Source of the DNA: Lachnospiraceae bacterium
GTDB taxonomy: Bacteria; Bacillota; Clostridia; Lachnospirales; Lachnospiraceae
Length of the DNA stretch: 64,000 nt
Reading direction: 5' to 3'
NCBI GenBank assembly: GCA_017938315.1
Contig: JAGBBV010000030.1
Coordinates: 124,001-188,000, forward strand
Below the pieces are notes generated by a model. The model saw nothing but the letters and a program-made list of their open reading frames with translations. It was not told the DNA's origin and did no database searches. A program made the position numbers and the translations under genes. The number at the start of each line of letters is the position of its first letter. Position 1 is the first letter of the stretch. Shown piece after piece: positions 31,875 to 40,219 of this stretch.

Positions 31875-33008
31875 ATGTACAGATTAAAAAAAATCGTAGG
31901 TGCAATGGCATTAGCAGCGTTGCTGACACAGACGATTGGGGTGACTACAGTTTATGCGGAAGAAGGAGAAAACCAGAATCCTATAGCAACAGAAGAATGT
32001 GGACATTTTGATTGTGGTAATTATAAAGATGGGTTAGATGAACTGGATGATGTCTGCTCTGATTGTACAATGAGCTACACCTATACACCAAATGATGACA
32101 GCAGCACGCATCAGGTAGAATGGAGCTGCAATTGTGGTGCGAATGGCAGTTATGAAGGACTGTGTTCTTTTTACAACGGATCATGTGGTGAATGTGGAAA
32201 AGAACAACAGTCTACAATATGTGAACATGAAAACTGTTCCAATACAGTGACGATTTTTACAGTGTGTGATGAGTGCAGTAGCAGCACTGTAAATTTTGAA
32301 AAAATAGACGAAAATACGCATAGAAGAATCGAAAGATGTGATGGATGCCCTGAGATAATTGCAACTGGTGTAGATGCACACAACATTGTAGAAAGCTGTA
32401 AAATGTGCTACTATTGTGGATATAAACCGGACGAAAGTGAGAGCACAGACAATACATCTAAAGAAGCGAAGCCAGAAGAAAAACAAGAAACTACAGAGAC
32501 CAAGGTGAGCGAAGTTATCATCCCTAAGGCTGAAACAAAAACAGCTGACGGAAAAGTAATAAAATCATCTGTCAATAGTGTTTACACGGCAGCAGCTGTT
32601 AATGGTGCAGCAGTTATAACGCCTTCGAAAGAAATAAAAGAGGCAGTTGGCATTAAAGAAGAGGGTACAAAAGCTTCTTTCTATATTTGTGATAACCGCA
32701 GTAAAATTATGAAGGAACATATGGTAGCTAAAGCAACCGAGAATAATGTTGTTGTAAGTAAAATATTTAATTCCGATATGTATTCCATCACCCAAAAAGG
32801 TGTGATAGAAAAAATACATTCATCAGAAAAACCGGTTTCCTTGATTTATGGATTACCTGCAGAACTGAAGGGAAAAAAAGTATCTATTCTTGCATTTAAT
32901 AATATGACAGGAGAAGTAAAACTATTTGAAGATGTTGATGATGATCCCACAACAATTACGATAGAAGCGACTATTTTTGGCGTGTATGCATTAGTCAATG
33001 AAAAATAA
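31875..33008 (+). CDS. Secreted Cys-rich protein of unknown function
   Basis: This 377-residue protein has a signal peptide (residues 1-28, cleavage after VYA), a Cys-rich region near residues 40-195 with about 18 Cys, a Thr/Glu/Lys-rich linker near 195-225 and a C-terminal beta-rich domain ending in IFGVYALVNEK. The Cys pattern is CxxC-like and repeated (CSDC, CGEC, CDEC, CDGC, CKMCYYC), suggesting zinc or iron binding or a disulphide-rich surface fold. I recognise no named family. There is no sortase motif or membrane anchor, so it is probably released or held non-covalently. Its composition looks lower in GC than its neighbours by eye. Confidence 0.8.
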   Translation: MYRLKKIVGAMALAALLTQTIGVTTVYAEEGENQNPIATEECGHFDCGNYKDGLDELDDVCSDCTMSYTYTPNDDSSTHQVEWSCNCGANGSYEGLCSFYNGSCGECGKEQQSTICEHENCSNTVTIFTVCDECSSSTVNFEKIDENTHRRIERCDGCPEIIATGVDAHNIVESCKMCYYCGYKPDESESTDNTSKEAKPEEKQETTETKVSEVIIPKAETKTADGKVIKSSVNSVYTAAAVNGAAVITPSKEIKEAVGIKEEGTKASFYICDNRSKIMKEHMVAKATENNVVVSKIFNSDMYSITQKGVIEKIHSSEKPVSLIYGLPAELKGKKVSILAFNNMTGEVKLFEDVDDDPTTITIEATIFGVYALVNEK

Positions 33009-33021
33009 ATATTGTTTTACA

Positions 33022-33053
33022 AAGACAGGGACTGCTATTGCAGCCCCTGTCTT
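33022..33053. terminator. Bidirectional terminator between convergent genes
   Basis: AAGACAGGGACTGC at 33022-33035 pairs with GCAGCCCCTGTCTT at 33040-33053 apart from a single mismatch, overlapping the stop codon of the minus-strand gene. It ends the Cys-rich gene and probably also the glycosyltransferase gene. Confidence 0.75.
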
Positions 33054-34125
33054 AAATTTGCTCATTCTGCCTGTGGAGTGAAGGCTCTTCATAACGGTCT
33101 AAGAAATCCCTGCCGAGGAACAATGTCTCATCGGAGAACTTTATTCCGCTGGGAACCGTAAGCACTGAAAGCACCCGCCTGAAACGGAGATCTGGAATAA
33201 AATTAAGGATTTCCATGGGGAACATGCCACTTAAAACAATGTGCTCCGGAAATTCTTTGCTATAGTCTAAAACATCTCTGGGGTGAGGTTTAATCAGTAC
33301 CTGAGCTTCCTCGCCGTCTATGGTTCCGTATTCATCAATAATATCTGAAAAAATTTGTCTGCGCACAGTCAAATCGCAAAGAGGCTCGGACAACACCAGG
33401 ATTTTGTGCTTGGAACCGCAATTAAGCTTTTGCTGCAATTCATCCATGTTTTCGATAAAAATATGAATCAGTAAATTTTTGTCCCCGTCAGAGAGATGCT
33501 CCACCAGATTAGCACGGGGAACCTCGATGTATTTTTCAAAAGGATAAGCGAGAACGCTGATATCATTGACCTCCATATCCAGACAATATTTGCTGTATCC
33601 GTTCTGGATAAAGATAAGTCCCATGGCTGCCATCTTTGCCTTTAAATCAAAATAACCCCTGTTATCATATCGCGCGGTGTCAAAGTGCTGGATGCAGTTT
33701 AAGCCATCCTCCACTGCGTGATAATATATTTTTTTATAGTTTAAATAGTAACCAATGGGATCGGAATCACAAAAAACATAAATCTCTTTATATTCCTTAA
33801 AATTCACCGGAACATATGGCTCCTGTAATTTTCCCATAAGCTTGGTAAAGCGTATACGGGCAAGCATATTAAGGGCGATATTGCCTCTGTCCTTGCGGTA
33901 TTTGGCAAGCTGTGGAAAATGTTCTTCGGACTTTTCCTCAAACATAACAACCTGTTCAAATAATCCTGATTCTTCGGCACGGTCTTGTAAAGTGCCGAAG
34001 TTGTTGGACATGGTACTTAAAACCAAAGTAGCTTTTCCGTGCTCTTTTTTAGGCAGATATAATTCTTTTAAACATGCCACATATGCATGATAGAACGTGT
34101 GACATACATAGATTCTTTCTTTCAT
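33052..34125 (-). CDS. GT-B glycosyltransferase of sialyltransferase-like type (GT52-like)
   Basis: The protein has 357 residues and no signal peptide. The two motifs shared by bacterial GT-B sialyl- and polysialyltransferases are present: EDG in HAVEDGLN near residue 139 and HP in IKPHPRD near 283. The N-terminal YVCHTFYHAYVA also fits. Sialic-acid synthesis genes are not in the window, so the donor sugar is uncertain. The ribosome site AAAGGAG is 26 nt from the ATG, with a 5-bp hairpin (CGGTC/GACCG) between them. It faces the opposite way from the main glycan operon. Confidence 0.65.
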   Translation of the reverse strand: MKERIYVCHTFYHAYVACLKELYLPKKEHGKATLVLSTMSNNFGTLQDRAEESGLFEQVVMFEEKSEEHFPQLAKYRKDRGNIALNMLARIRFTKLMGKLQEPYVPVNFKEYKEIYVFCDSDPIGYYLNYKKIYYHAVEDGLNCIQHFDTARYDNRGYFDLKAKMAAMGLIFIQNGYSKYCLDMEVNDISVLAYPFEKYIEVPRANLVEHLSDGDKNLLIHIFIENMDELQQKLNCGSKHKILVLSEPLCDLTVRRQIFSDIIDEYGTIDGEEAQVLIKPHPRDVLDYSKEFPEHIVLSGMFPMEILNFIPDLRFRRVLSVLTVPSGIKFSDETLFLGRDFLDRYEEPSLHRQNEQI

Positions 34126-34201
34126 AGTGTTTTTGCGGTCCTGCAGACCGTCTCCTTTTGCAAAATGAAATTGTAAAATTAATTTTTCCTTAATACCTAT
34201 G

Positions 34202-34229
34202 ATTATACACTATAATTCATTGCATTCAA
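34202..34229 (-). promoter_or_regulatory. Promoter of the sialyltransferase-like gene
   Basis: On the minus strand TTGAAT (34224-34229) and TATAAT (34202-34207) are 16 nt apart. The rest of the 349-base gap up to 34474 is AT-rich and holds the divergent promoter of the next gene; nothing else was recognised. Confidence 0.7.
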
Positions 34230-34407
34230 ATAAAAATCTGTGATAAGATAATCCATAGGCGCAAATAAGGGAAAAAGTGATGAAAGATGCGCGAATAAAT
34301 TAATTCAAGATTTAATAAATGACAATTTTCGACGCCTTGAGTAACACGGGTTATCCATAAGCAAAAATATTGCATGCGGAAGTATGGTTAGAGCTGATGA
34401 AAAAGTG

Positions 34408-34437
34408 TTGAATACTAACTTATATCTATGATAAAAT
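34408..34437 (+). promoter_or_regulatory. Promoter of the glycan operon
   Basis: TTGAAT at 34408-34413 and TAAAAT at 34432-34437 (18-nt spacer), with another TATAAT overlapping at 34437-34442, lie 33-38 nt before the ATG of the flippase gene. This may drive much of the downstream cluster. Confidence 0.55.
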
Positions 34438-34474
34438 ATAATGATATTTTATATTCTAAGGACGATAGGAAATT

Positions 34475-36232
34475 ATGGCTAAAATTTTCAAGAAATTAAT
34501 GATATTACTGGATAAAAAGCAGAAACGGAAAATGATTGTTCTGATTTTTCTGATGCTCATAGGAGCAGTACTTGAAACATTAGGCGTATCCATGATTTTG
34601 CCGGTTATGGATGTGGTAATGGAAGAAAATGCCGTACAAAACCATGAATATTTGCAAATAATCTGTGATGTTTTCCGGATTGGCTATGAAGATACAAGAA
34701 GTCTTATGATTTTGGTAATGGTAGGACTTGTTGTTATTTTTGCGGTGAAAAATATGTTTTTATTTTTCCAGCAGAAAGTGCAGCTGAAATTTGTCTATAC
34801 CAATCAGTTTGCTACGTCGCGCAGAATGATGATCAATTTTATGGAGCGTCCTTATGAGTACTATTTGAATGCGGATACGGCAGTCATCCAGAGAAGTATT
34901 ACATCTGATGTAAACAATATGTACGGACTCATCCTTGCGCTTCTCCAGCTTTCCAGCGAAGCCATTGTGTTTGTATGCCTGGTAGCGGTGAGCTTTGTAC
35001 AGGATGTATGGATGAGTCTTACCGTGACAGCACTTCTCGTGGTAGTGCTTCTGATTATCAAATGTATTTTAAAACCTGTGATGAAGAGAGCGGGAGAAGA
35101 AAACCAGGATTTTTACAGCGGACTTTTTAAGTGGATTAATCAGGCTGTTATGGGAATCAAGGAAATCAAAATTGCAAATAAAGAAAGCTATTTCATCAAT
35201 GAATATGCCAAGTGCGGTGCCGGCTATGTAAGTGCCGTACAAAGATACAATTTATTCAATGCAACCCCCAGACTTCTTATTGAGACTGTGGCGATTGCAG
35301 GGATGATTTTGTATATGATGGTGCGCCTTTTGCAGGGGGTGGCAGTGATTGACATTATGCCCCAGCTTACCCTGCTTGCCCTTGTGGCCATGCGTCTGAT
35401 TCCCTGTGCAAACAGAATCAATAACCATCTGACATCCATCTCTTACTTCGAGCCGTTCTTTATGGGCGTATCGGACAACCTGCAGGATGAAATCAGGGAT
35501 GAAAGCATTAACTATGACGAAGAGACTTACCGGAATAAAATTGATGTAGACAAATTGGATATCCGGAAAGAAATTGAGTTAAAAGATATTACCTACAAGT
35601 ATCCGGGCACCGATGTGCTGATTTTTGACCATGCGGACATGAATATTCCTATTGGAAAGAGCGTGGGCATTGTAGGAACATCCGGTTCCGGTAAAACCAC
35701 AGTGGTAGATATTATGCTGGGACTTTTAAAACTACAGAGCGGAGAAATACTGGCAGACGGCATAGAAGTGAGAGAACACTATGCTTCCTGGCTTAAGAAT
35801 ATCGGATATATTCCCCAGACCATATTTATGATTGATTCCTCCATCCGCAAAAATGTGGCATTTGGCTATGCAGATGAAGATATCGATGATGAAAAGGTTT
35901 GGCGTGCTCTTAAAGAAGCGCAGCTTGACGAGTTTGTAAGAGGCTTGCCGGAAGGCCTTGATACCGGCATCGGAGAGAGAGGAATCCGTATCTCCGGTGG
36001 TCAGAGACAGCGTATCGGTATTGCAAGAGCTTTGTACGAGGACCCGGAGGTGCTTGTCCTTGATGAGGCAACTTCAGCCCTTGATAATGATACCGAAGCG
36101 GCAATTATGGATTCTATTAACCGCTTGCATGGTAAAAAGACACTTGTGATTATTGCACATAGACTTCAGACCATTGAAAAATGTGATATGGTATACCGCA
36201 TTGAAAGCGGTAAGGCAACCAGGGAGCGTTAA
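34475..36232 (+). CDS. PglK-like ABC flippase for lipid-linked glycan
   Basis: In this 585-residue half-type ABC transporter, six transmembrane helices (residues 20-320) precede the ATPase domain. Walker A is GTSGSGKTT, the signature ISGGQRQRIG and Walker B LVLDEATSALD, with the H-loop His in IIAHRL. It matches Campylobacter PglK in the RLIPCANRI and CDMVYRIESGK segments. PglK flips undecaprenyl-linked short oligosaccharides to the outer leaflet. As first gene of a glycan cluster with PglC, PglE and PglF homologues, this is the likely job. It lies apart from the MATE transporter gene, which is outside the cluster. Confidence 0.85.
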   Translation: MAKIFKKLMILLDKKQKRKMIVLIFLMLIGAVLETLGVSMILPVMDVVMEENAVQNHEYLQIICDVFRIGYEDTRSLMILVMVGLVVIFAVKNMFLFFQQKVQLKFVYTNQFATSRRMMINFMERPYEYYLNADTAVIQRSITSDVNNMYGLILALLQLSSEAIVFVCLVAVSFVQDVWMSLTVTALLVVVLLIIKCILKPVMKRAGEENQDFYSGLFKWINQAVMGIKEIKIANKESYFINEYAKCGAGYVSAVQRYNLFNATPRLLIETVAIAGMILYMMVRLLQGVAVIDIMPQLTLLALVAMRLIPCANRINNHLTSISYFEPFFMGVSDNLQDEIRDESINYDEETYRNKIDVDKLDIRKEIELKDITYKYPGTDVLIFDHADMNIPIGKSVGIVGTSGSGKTTVVDIMLGLLKLQSGEILADGIEVREHYASWLKNIGYIPQTIFMIDSSIRKNVAFGYADEDIDDEKVWRALKEAQLDEFVRGLPEGLDTGIGERGIRISGGQRQRIGIARALYEDPEVLVLDEATSALDNDTEAAIMDSINRLHGKKTLVIIAHRLQTIEKCDMVYRIESGKATRER

Positions 36233-36272
36233 AAGAAAAAGGTAAGACCAATTCTGAGGAAAGGAGAGCAGC

Positions 36273-37361
36273 ATGGCAGAGAAAAAAAGACTTGCGAATA
36301 TTGAATTACTGAGATGCGTTGCAATGGTAATGGTTGTTGCCATGCACTTTGTGCGGGAGTCGGGAAGCCTTCTGACGTCCGGGACAGAGGTCCTGACAAT
36401 CAGAAATATTATCGCTACTTTTTTGGAATCCTTTTGTATTGTTGCAGTAAACACTTACGTTTTAATTAGTGGCTACTATGGTGCTGACAGTTCCTTTAAA
36501 ATAGGAAAAGTCTTTGCTTTTTGGTGCAGGGTACTGTTTTATGCATTGCTGATACCGGTTGTATTACTATTTTGCGGTGTCAACATAGTGGCACAAGACA
36601 TGGGAATATACGGACTGGTTCAATATGTATTTCCCATAAGCAGCGAACACTATTGGTTTGCAAGCAGCTATCTGTATTTACTGCTTTTTATGCCTCTCCT
36701 TAATAAGGCATTAAAAGAAATGACGGCAAAGCAGGCAGCATCTTTGATAACAACATTACTTATCCTGTTTTGCGGAGTAAAAAGTATTGTGCCTGTTTCC
36801 CTTGCTTTTGACAGATATGGATATGATTTAATTTGGTTTATTTGCGTTTATCTTGTGGGCTTATGGCTGAGGCTATATGGCGGAAAGGTGGCAGAGTGGT
36901 TTCAAAGACATAGTGGAGGAGTGTACTTTTTTAGTTGCTTTGGAATTTTTGCAATGACTTTGGGATTATGGAGCATGATACCCAAAGCAGAGGGAATTTC
37001 TTACTATTTTACAGTACCCTTTCACTATAATTTTGTTTTGTGTTTAACAGGTGCCATAGGACTTTTTTATACGTTTTCAAAAATCAATTTGAAAGAAGGA
37101 AGAGCAACAGATTTTTTTAGAAATCTCGGTAAGTATGCATTTGGGGTATATTTACTTCATGAACATATTGACCTAAGACATTTATGGTATCCACGGCTTA
37201 CCAATGCCATAAATACATGGCTTGGAAACAATATGGTAGCCTTCTTTGCAGAATTATTTGTATGCGTTGTTGTGATTTTTACAATAGGCATTTTGATAGA
37301 CTTTATAAGAGAAAGATTATTTGATTTTGTAATTGCCAGTTGGAAAAGAAGGAGGGGTTAA
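36273..37361 (+). CDS. Membrane acyltransferase (acyltransferase-3 family)
   Basis: This 362-residue protein has about ten transmembrane segments. The opening NIELLRCVAMVMVVAMHF contains the conserved Arg and His of the OafA/WecH group, which O-acetylates or otherwise acylates sugar residues on the membrane. A second HEHIDLRH segment is near the C-terminus. It stands between the flippase gene and a large membrane protein and presumably modifies the glycan or its lipid-linked precursor. GGAGAGC precedes the ATG. The acyl group and acceptor are unknown. Confidence 0.85.
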   Translation: MAEKKRLANIELLRCVAMVMVVAMHFVRESGSLLTSGTEVLTIRNIIATFLESFCIVAVNTYVLISGYYGADSSFKIGKVFAFWCRVLFYALLIPVVLLFCGVNIVAQDMGIYGLVQYVFPISSEHYWFASSYLYLLLFMPLLNKALKEMTAKQAASLITTLLILFCGVKSIVPVSLAFDRYGYDLIWFICVYLVGLWLRLYGGKVAEWFQRHSGGVYFFSCFGIFAMTLGLWSMIPKAEGISYYFTVPFHYNFVLCLTGAIGLFYTFSKINLKEGRATDFFRNLGKYAFGVYLLHEHIDLRHLWYPRLTNAINTWLGNNMVAFFAELFVCVVVIFTIGILIDFIRERLFDFVIASWKRRRG

Positions 37362-39074
37362 ATGCAGAAAAAAATACATGCTGTTGGTGAAATTATTTTT
37401 CCTATATTGCTTTTTTTGTTTCCCCTGCTCAAGGTAAACCAGGGCGTGGATTTAATGGATACAGCTTACAGTCTGGGCAACTACCGCTTCTTTCCCCAGA
37501 CAGAAGGGGTATGGGTGCTATCCACCTTTCTTTCCAATGTGACAGGTTACCTGTTTACCAAGCTTCCTTTCGGGGATACCATGCTGGGCATGAAATTCTA
37601 TACAGCGCTCTTTATCAGTGCCATGGCACTTTTGGCGTATCGATTCTTTAAGACAAAGATGCCGTCATGGATGGCGTTTTTGGGAGAAGTGGCCGCTATT
37701 GGATTTTGCTGGTGTCCTACGGGCATTTTATATAATTATATGACTTACTTTTTTTTCCTGCTGGGAGCCATTTTCTTATTTAGGGGACTTGCAGGAAACA
37801 GAAAGGCATGCCTTGTCATTGCCGGTGTATGCTTAGGTCTTAATGTGTCTGTGCGGGTGCCGAATGTTTTGGAGGTGGCACTCATAGTTGTTCTTTGGTA
37901 TTACGGTGCCAAAAAGAAGAAAAACTTTGAAAGTATTTTAAAAGAGACAGGCTTATGTGTAGCCGGCTTTCTGGGTGCACAAGCACTTATGTTTATCATC
38001 ATATCTGTGATGTATGGAATTGGTGCCTACGGGGAGATGATTGGCGGCTTGTTTGGCATCGCAGGCAGAGCCTCTGACTATACACTGAAAGATATGCTTG
38101 CATCTATTCTTTCGGCATATTTAAAAGGCTTTAAATGGATGCTTTACATGATTTTTTGCATTTTGCCGGGAATTCCCTTTTTTATGATACAAAAAGAAAA
38201 GTTCCCCCTTCTAAGAAAAGTGATTTATTGTGTCTGCATTGCCTTTTTGTTCTTTGTGCTGGGCAGATGGGGGATGTACAACTTCCGCTATTATCAAAAG
38301 GAATCAAGCCTTCAGTGGGGCGTGGTATTCCTGCTTCTTTCCATGGGCGTATCCGTCTGGATGCTTGTCACCAAGATGATGGATGATGAATGGAAGTTAA
38401 TCGGTGGGATTTCGCTCGTGATTGTTTTGATTACGCCCCTTGGCAGCAACAATTATGTGTGGCCGGCGTTAAACAACCTGTTTTTTGTGGCACCTGTTAC
38501 CCTTTGGATGGTCTATCGGTTTGCTCTGTGGGGAAGAGCCTACTTAGATGAAACAAAAAAAGTAACCCTTTTCCCTGCCAAAGCTATGGTGTTTGCAATG
38601 GTGGTTATGTTCCTGATACAGAGCATAGGTCTTGGCTTTGGCTATGTATTTAGGGATGGGGAAAACGGAGAGAAGCGTAGCATGAAAGTGCTCCACAGCA
38701 AAGTCCTTTCCGGTATGTACACCACTCCGTTAAATGCGGAAACCTTAGATGAACTTTGCGTCTTTGTGACGGAACATGAGACAGAATACAAGGGCAAAGA
38801 ATTAATTTTATACGGAAATATTCCCGGGCTTTCTTATTATCTTGACCGGGCACCTGCCGTTTCTACCACATGGCCGGATTTGGCAAGTAGTAGTAAAGAG
38901 CAACTCATTGAGGATTTGGCGCAGATAAGTGGAAGACCGCTGGTGATATTGACACCGGAATTGGAAAATAAAGATACGGCAGAAGATGAAAAATTGCTTG
39001 CTATTATGCAGTTTATAGATAAAAACGGATATACAAGGGTTTTTGAGAATGAAGCCTTTGTGCTTTATGAATAG
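37362..39074 (+). CDS. Large polytopic membrane protein, putative GT-C glycosyltransferase
   Basis: This 570-residue protein has 10-12 hydrophobic segments and a C-terminal soluble domain of about 110 residues. The first extracytoplasmic loop contains acidic GVDLMDTAYSLG, placed where GT-C enzymes keep their catalytic Asp/Glu. I recognise no closer family. An undecaprenyl-phosphate-sugar-dependent transfer on the outer face is the likely role, from topology and context only. It overlaps the neighbouring ORF by one base and has AGGAGGGG ahead of the ATG. Confidence 0.6.
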   Translation: MQKKIHAVGEIIFPILLFLFPLLKVNQGVDLMDTAYSLGNYRFFPQTEGVWVLSTFLSNVTGYLFTKLPFGDTMLGMKFYTALFISAMALLAYRFFKTKMPSWMAFLGEVAAIGFCWCPTGILYNYMTYFFFLLGAIFLFRGLAGNRKACLVIAGVCLGLNVSVRVPNVLEVALIVVLWYYGAKKKKNFESILKETGLCVAGFLGAQALMFIIISVMYGIGAYGEMIGGLFGIAGRASDYTLKDMLASILSAYLKGFKWMLYMIFCILPGIPFFMIQKEKFPLLRKVIYCVCIAFLFFVLGRWGMYNFRYYQKESSLQWGVVFLLLSMGVSVWMLVTKMMDDEWKLIGGISLVIVLITPLGSNNYVWPALNNLFFVAPVTLWMVYRFALWGRAYLDETKKVTLFPAKAMVFAMVVMFLIQSIGLGFGYVFRDGENGEKRSMKVLHSKVLSGMYTTPLNAETLDELCVFVTEHETEYKGKELILYGNIPGLSYYLDRAPAVSTTWPDLASSSKEQLIEDLAQISGRPLVILTPELENKDTAEDEKLLAIMQFIDKNGYTRVFENEAFVLYE

Positions 39075-39088
39075 GATTGGAGAAGAAA

Positions 39089-40219
39089 ATGATTCGATTC
39101 AATGTGCCCCCATATACAGGGCGTGAACTTGACAATGTAAAAAAAGCCATGGAAAGCATGCACATTTGCGGCGACGGAGAGTTTACCAAAAAGTGTCATA
39201 CTTTTTTAGAACAGCAAACAGGGGCAGAAAAATGTCTTTTGACTACTTCTTGTACCCATGCTCTTGAGATGGCCGCACTTTTATGTGATATCAAAGAGGG
39301 AGATGAGGTGATTATGCCCTCTTATACCTTTGTGTCAACAGCAGATGCCTTTGTACTTCGAGGGGCAAAGATTGTGTTTGTAGATATCAGACCGGACACC
39401 ATGAATATCGATGAAAATCTTATAGAAGACGCCATTACCGAAAAGACCAAGGCTATTGCACCGGTTCATTATGCAGGCGTGGGCTGTGAAATGGACAAGA
39501 TTATGGAAATTGCAGATAAGCATGGTTTAAAGGTAGTTGAGGACGCGGCTCAGGCGATGATGAGCTTTTATAAAGGAAAACCCCTGGGAACCTTTGGTGA
39601 TTTTGGCTGTTACAGTTTCCACGAGACCAAAAACTTCAGTATGGGAGAGGGCGGTGCCCTTTTAATCCGTGACAAGTCTTATATTGAAGCGGCTGAAATT
39701 CTGCGTGAAAAGGGAACTGACCGGAGCAAATATTTCAGAGGGCAGGTGGACAAATACCGCTGGCAGAATTTCGGTTCTTCTTATTTGCCCAGTGATATGA
39801 ATGCCGCTTACTTATATACACAGCTTGAATTGGCAGAGGAAATACAAAAATCCCGAATCGACAGTTGGAAGCTTTATTATGAATTGCTGACACCCCTTGC
39901 GAAGGCAGGGAAAATTGAACTGCCTTACATTCCGGAGCACTGTACCAACAATGGTCATATGTTCTATATCAAAGCAAAAGACTTGGCGGAGAGGGAAGAG
40001 CTGTTTGCCTTTTTGAAAGAAAAAGACATTTTGCCGGCGTCTCACTATGTGCCTCTTCATTCGGCACCTGCAGGAGTGAAATTCGGACGTTTCTACGGGG
40101 AAGATAAATACACCACAAAGGAAAGTGACAGACTGCTCAGACTTCCCATGTATTACCGGCTGAAAGAAGAAGATGCCTGCTATGTAGCAGATAAAGTAAA
40201 GGAATTCTATGGAGCTTAA
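39089..40219 (+). CDS. wecE: dTDP-4-amino-4,6-dideoxygalactose transaminase (WecE/RffA-like)
   Basis: In this 376-residue PLP enzyme of the DegT/DnrJ/StrS family, segment after segment parallels E. coli WecE: CGDGEFTKKC, GDEVIMPSYTFVSTA, VDIRPDTMNIDE, and FHETKN with the PLP Lys near residue 181. RGQVDKYRWQNFGSSY and the KESDRLLRLPMYY end also match. It would convert dTDP-4-keto-6-deoxyglucose to dTDP-Fuc4N. The in-frame TTG at 39077 coincides with the TTGGAG ribosome site; the ATG at 39089 fits. The dTDP-sugar genes rmlA/rmlB are not in the window. Confidence 0.92.
   Translation: MIRFNVPPYTGRELDNVKKAMESMHICGDGEFTKKCHTFLEQQTGAEKCLLTTSCTHALEMAALLCDIKEGDEVIMPSYTFVSTADAFVLRGAKIVFVDIRPDTMNIDENLIEDAITEKTKAIAPVHYAGVGCEMDKIMEIADKHGLKVVEDAAQAMMSFYKGKPLGTFGDFGCYSFHETKNFSMGEGGALLIRDKSYIEAAEILREKGTDRSKYFRGQVDKYRWQNFGSSYLPSDMNAAYLYTQLELAEEIQKSRIDSWKLYYELLTPLAKAGKIELPYIPEHCTNNGHMFYIKAKDLAEREELFAFLKEKDILPASHYVPLHSAPAGVKFGRFYGEDKYTTKESDRLLRLPMYYRLKEEDACYVADKVKEFYGA

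Noticed and set aside
31750-31929. N-terminal extension of the XRE regulator
   Set aside because: It runs through both palindromes and the divergent promoter, and the shorter start has the ribosome site.
34244-34375. Similar TAATCCATAGGC and TTATCCATAAGC segments
   Set aside because: Only two short imperfect copies with no regular spacing; most likely chance in an AT-rich gap.
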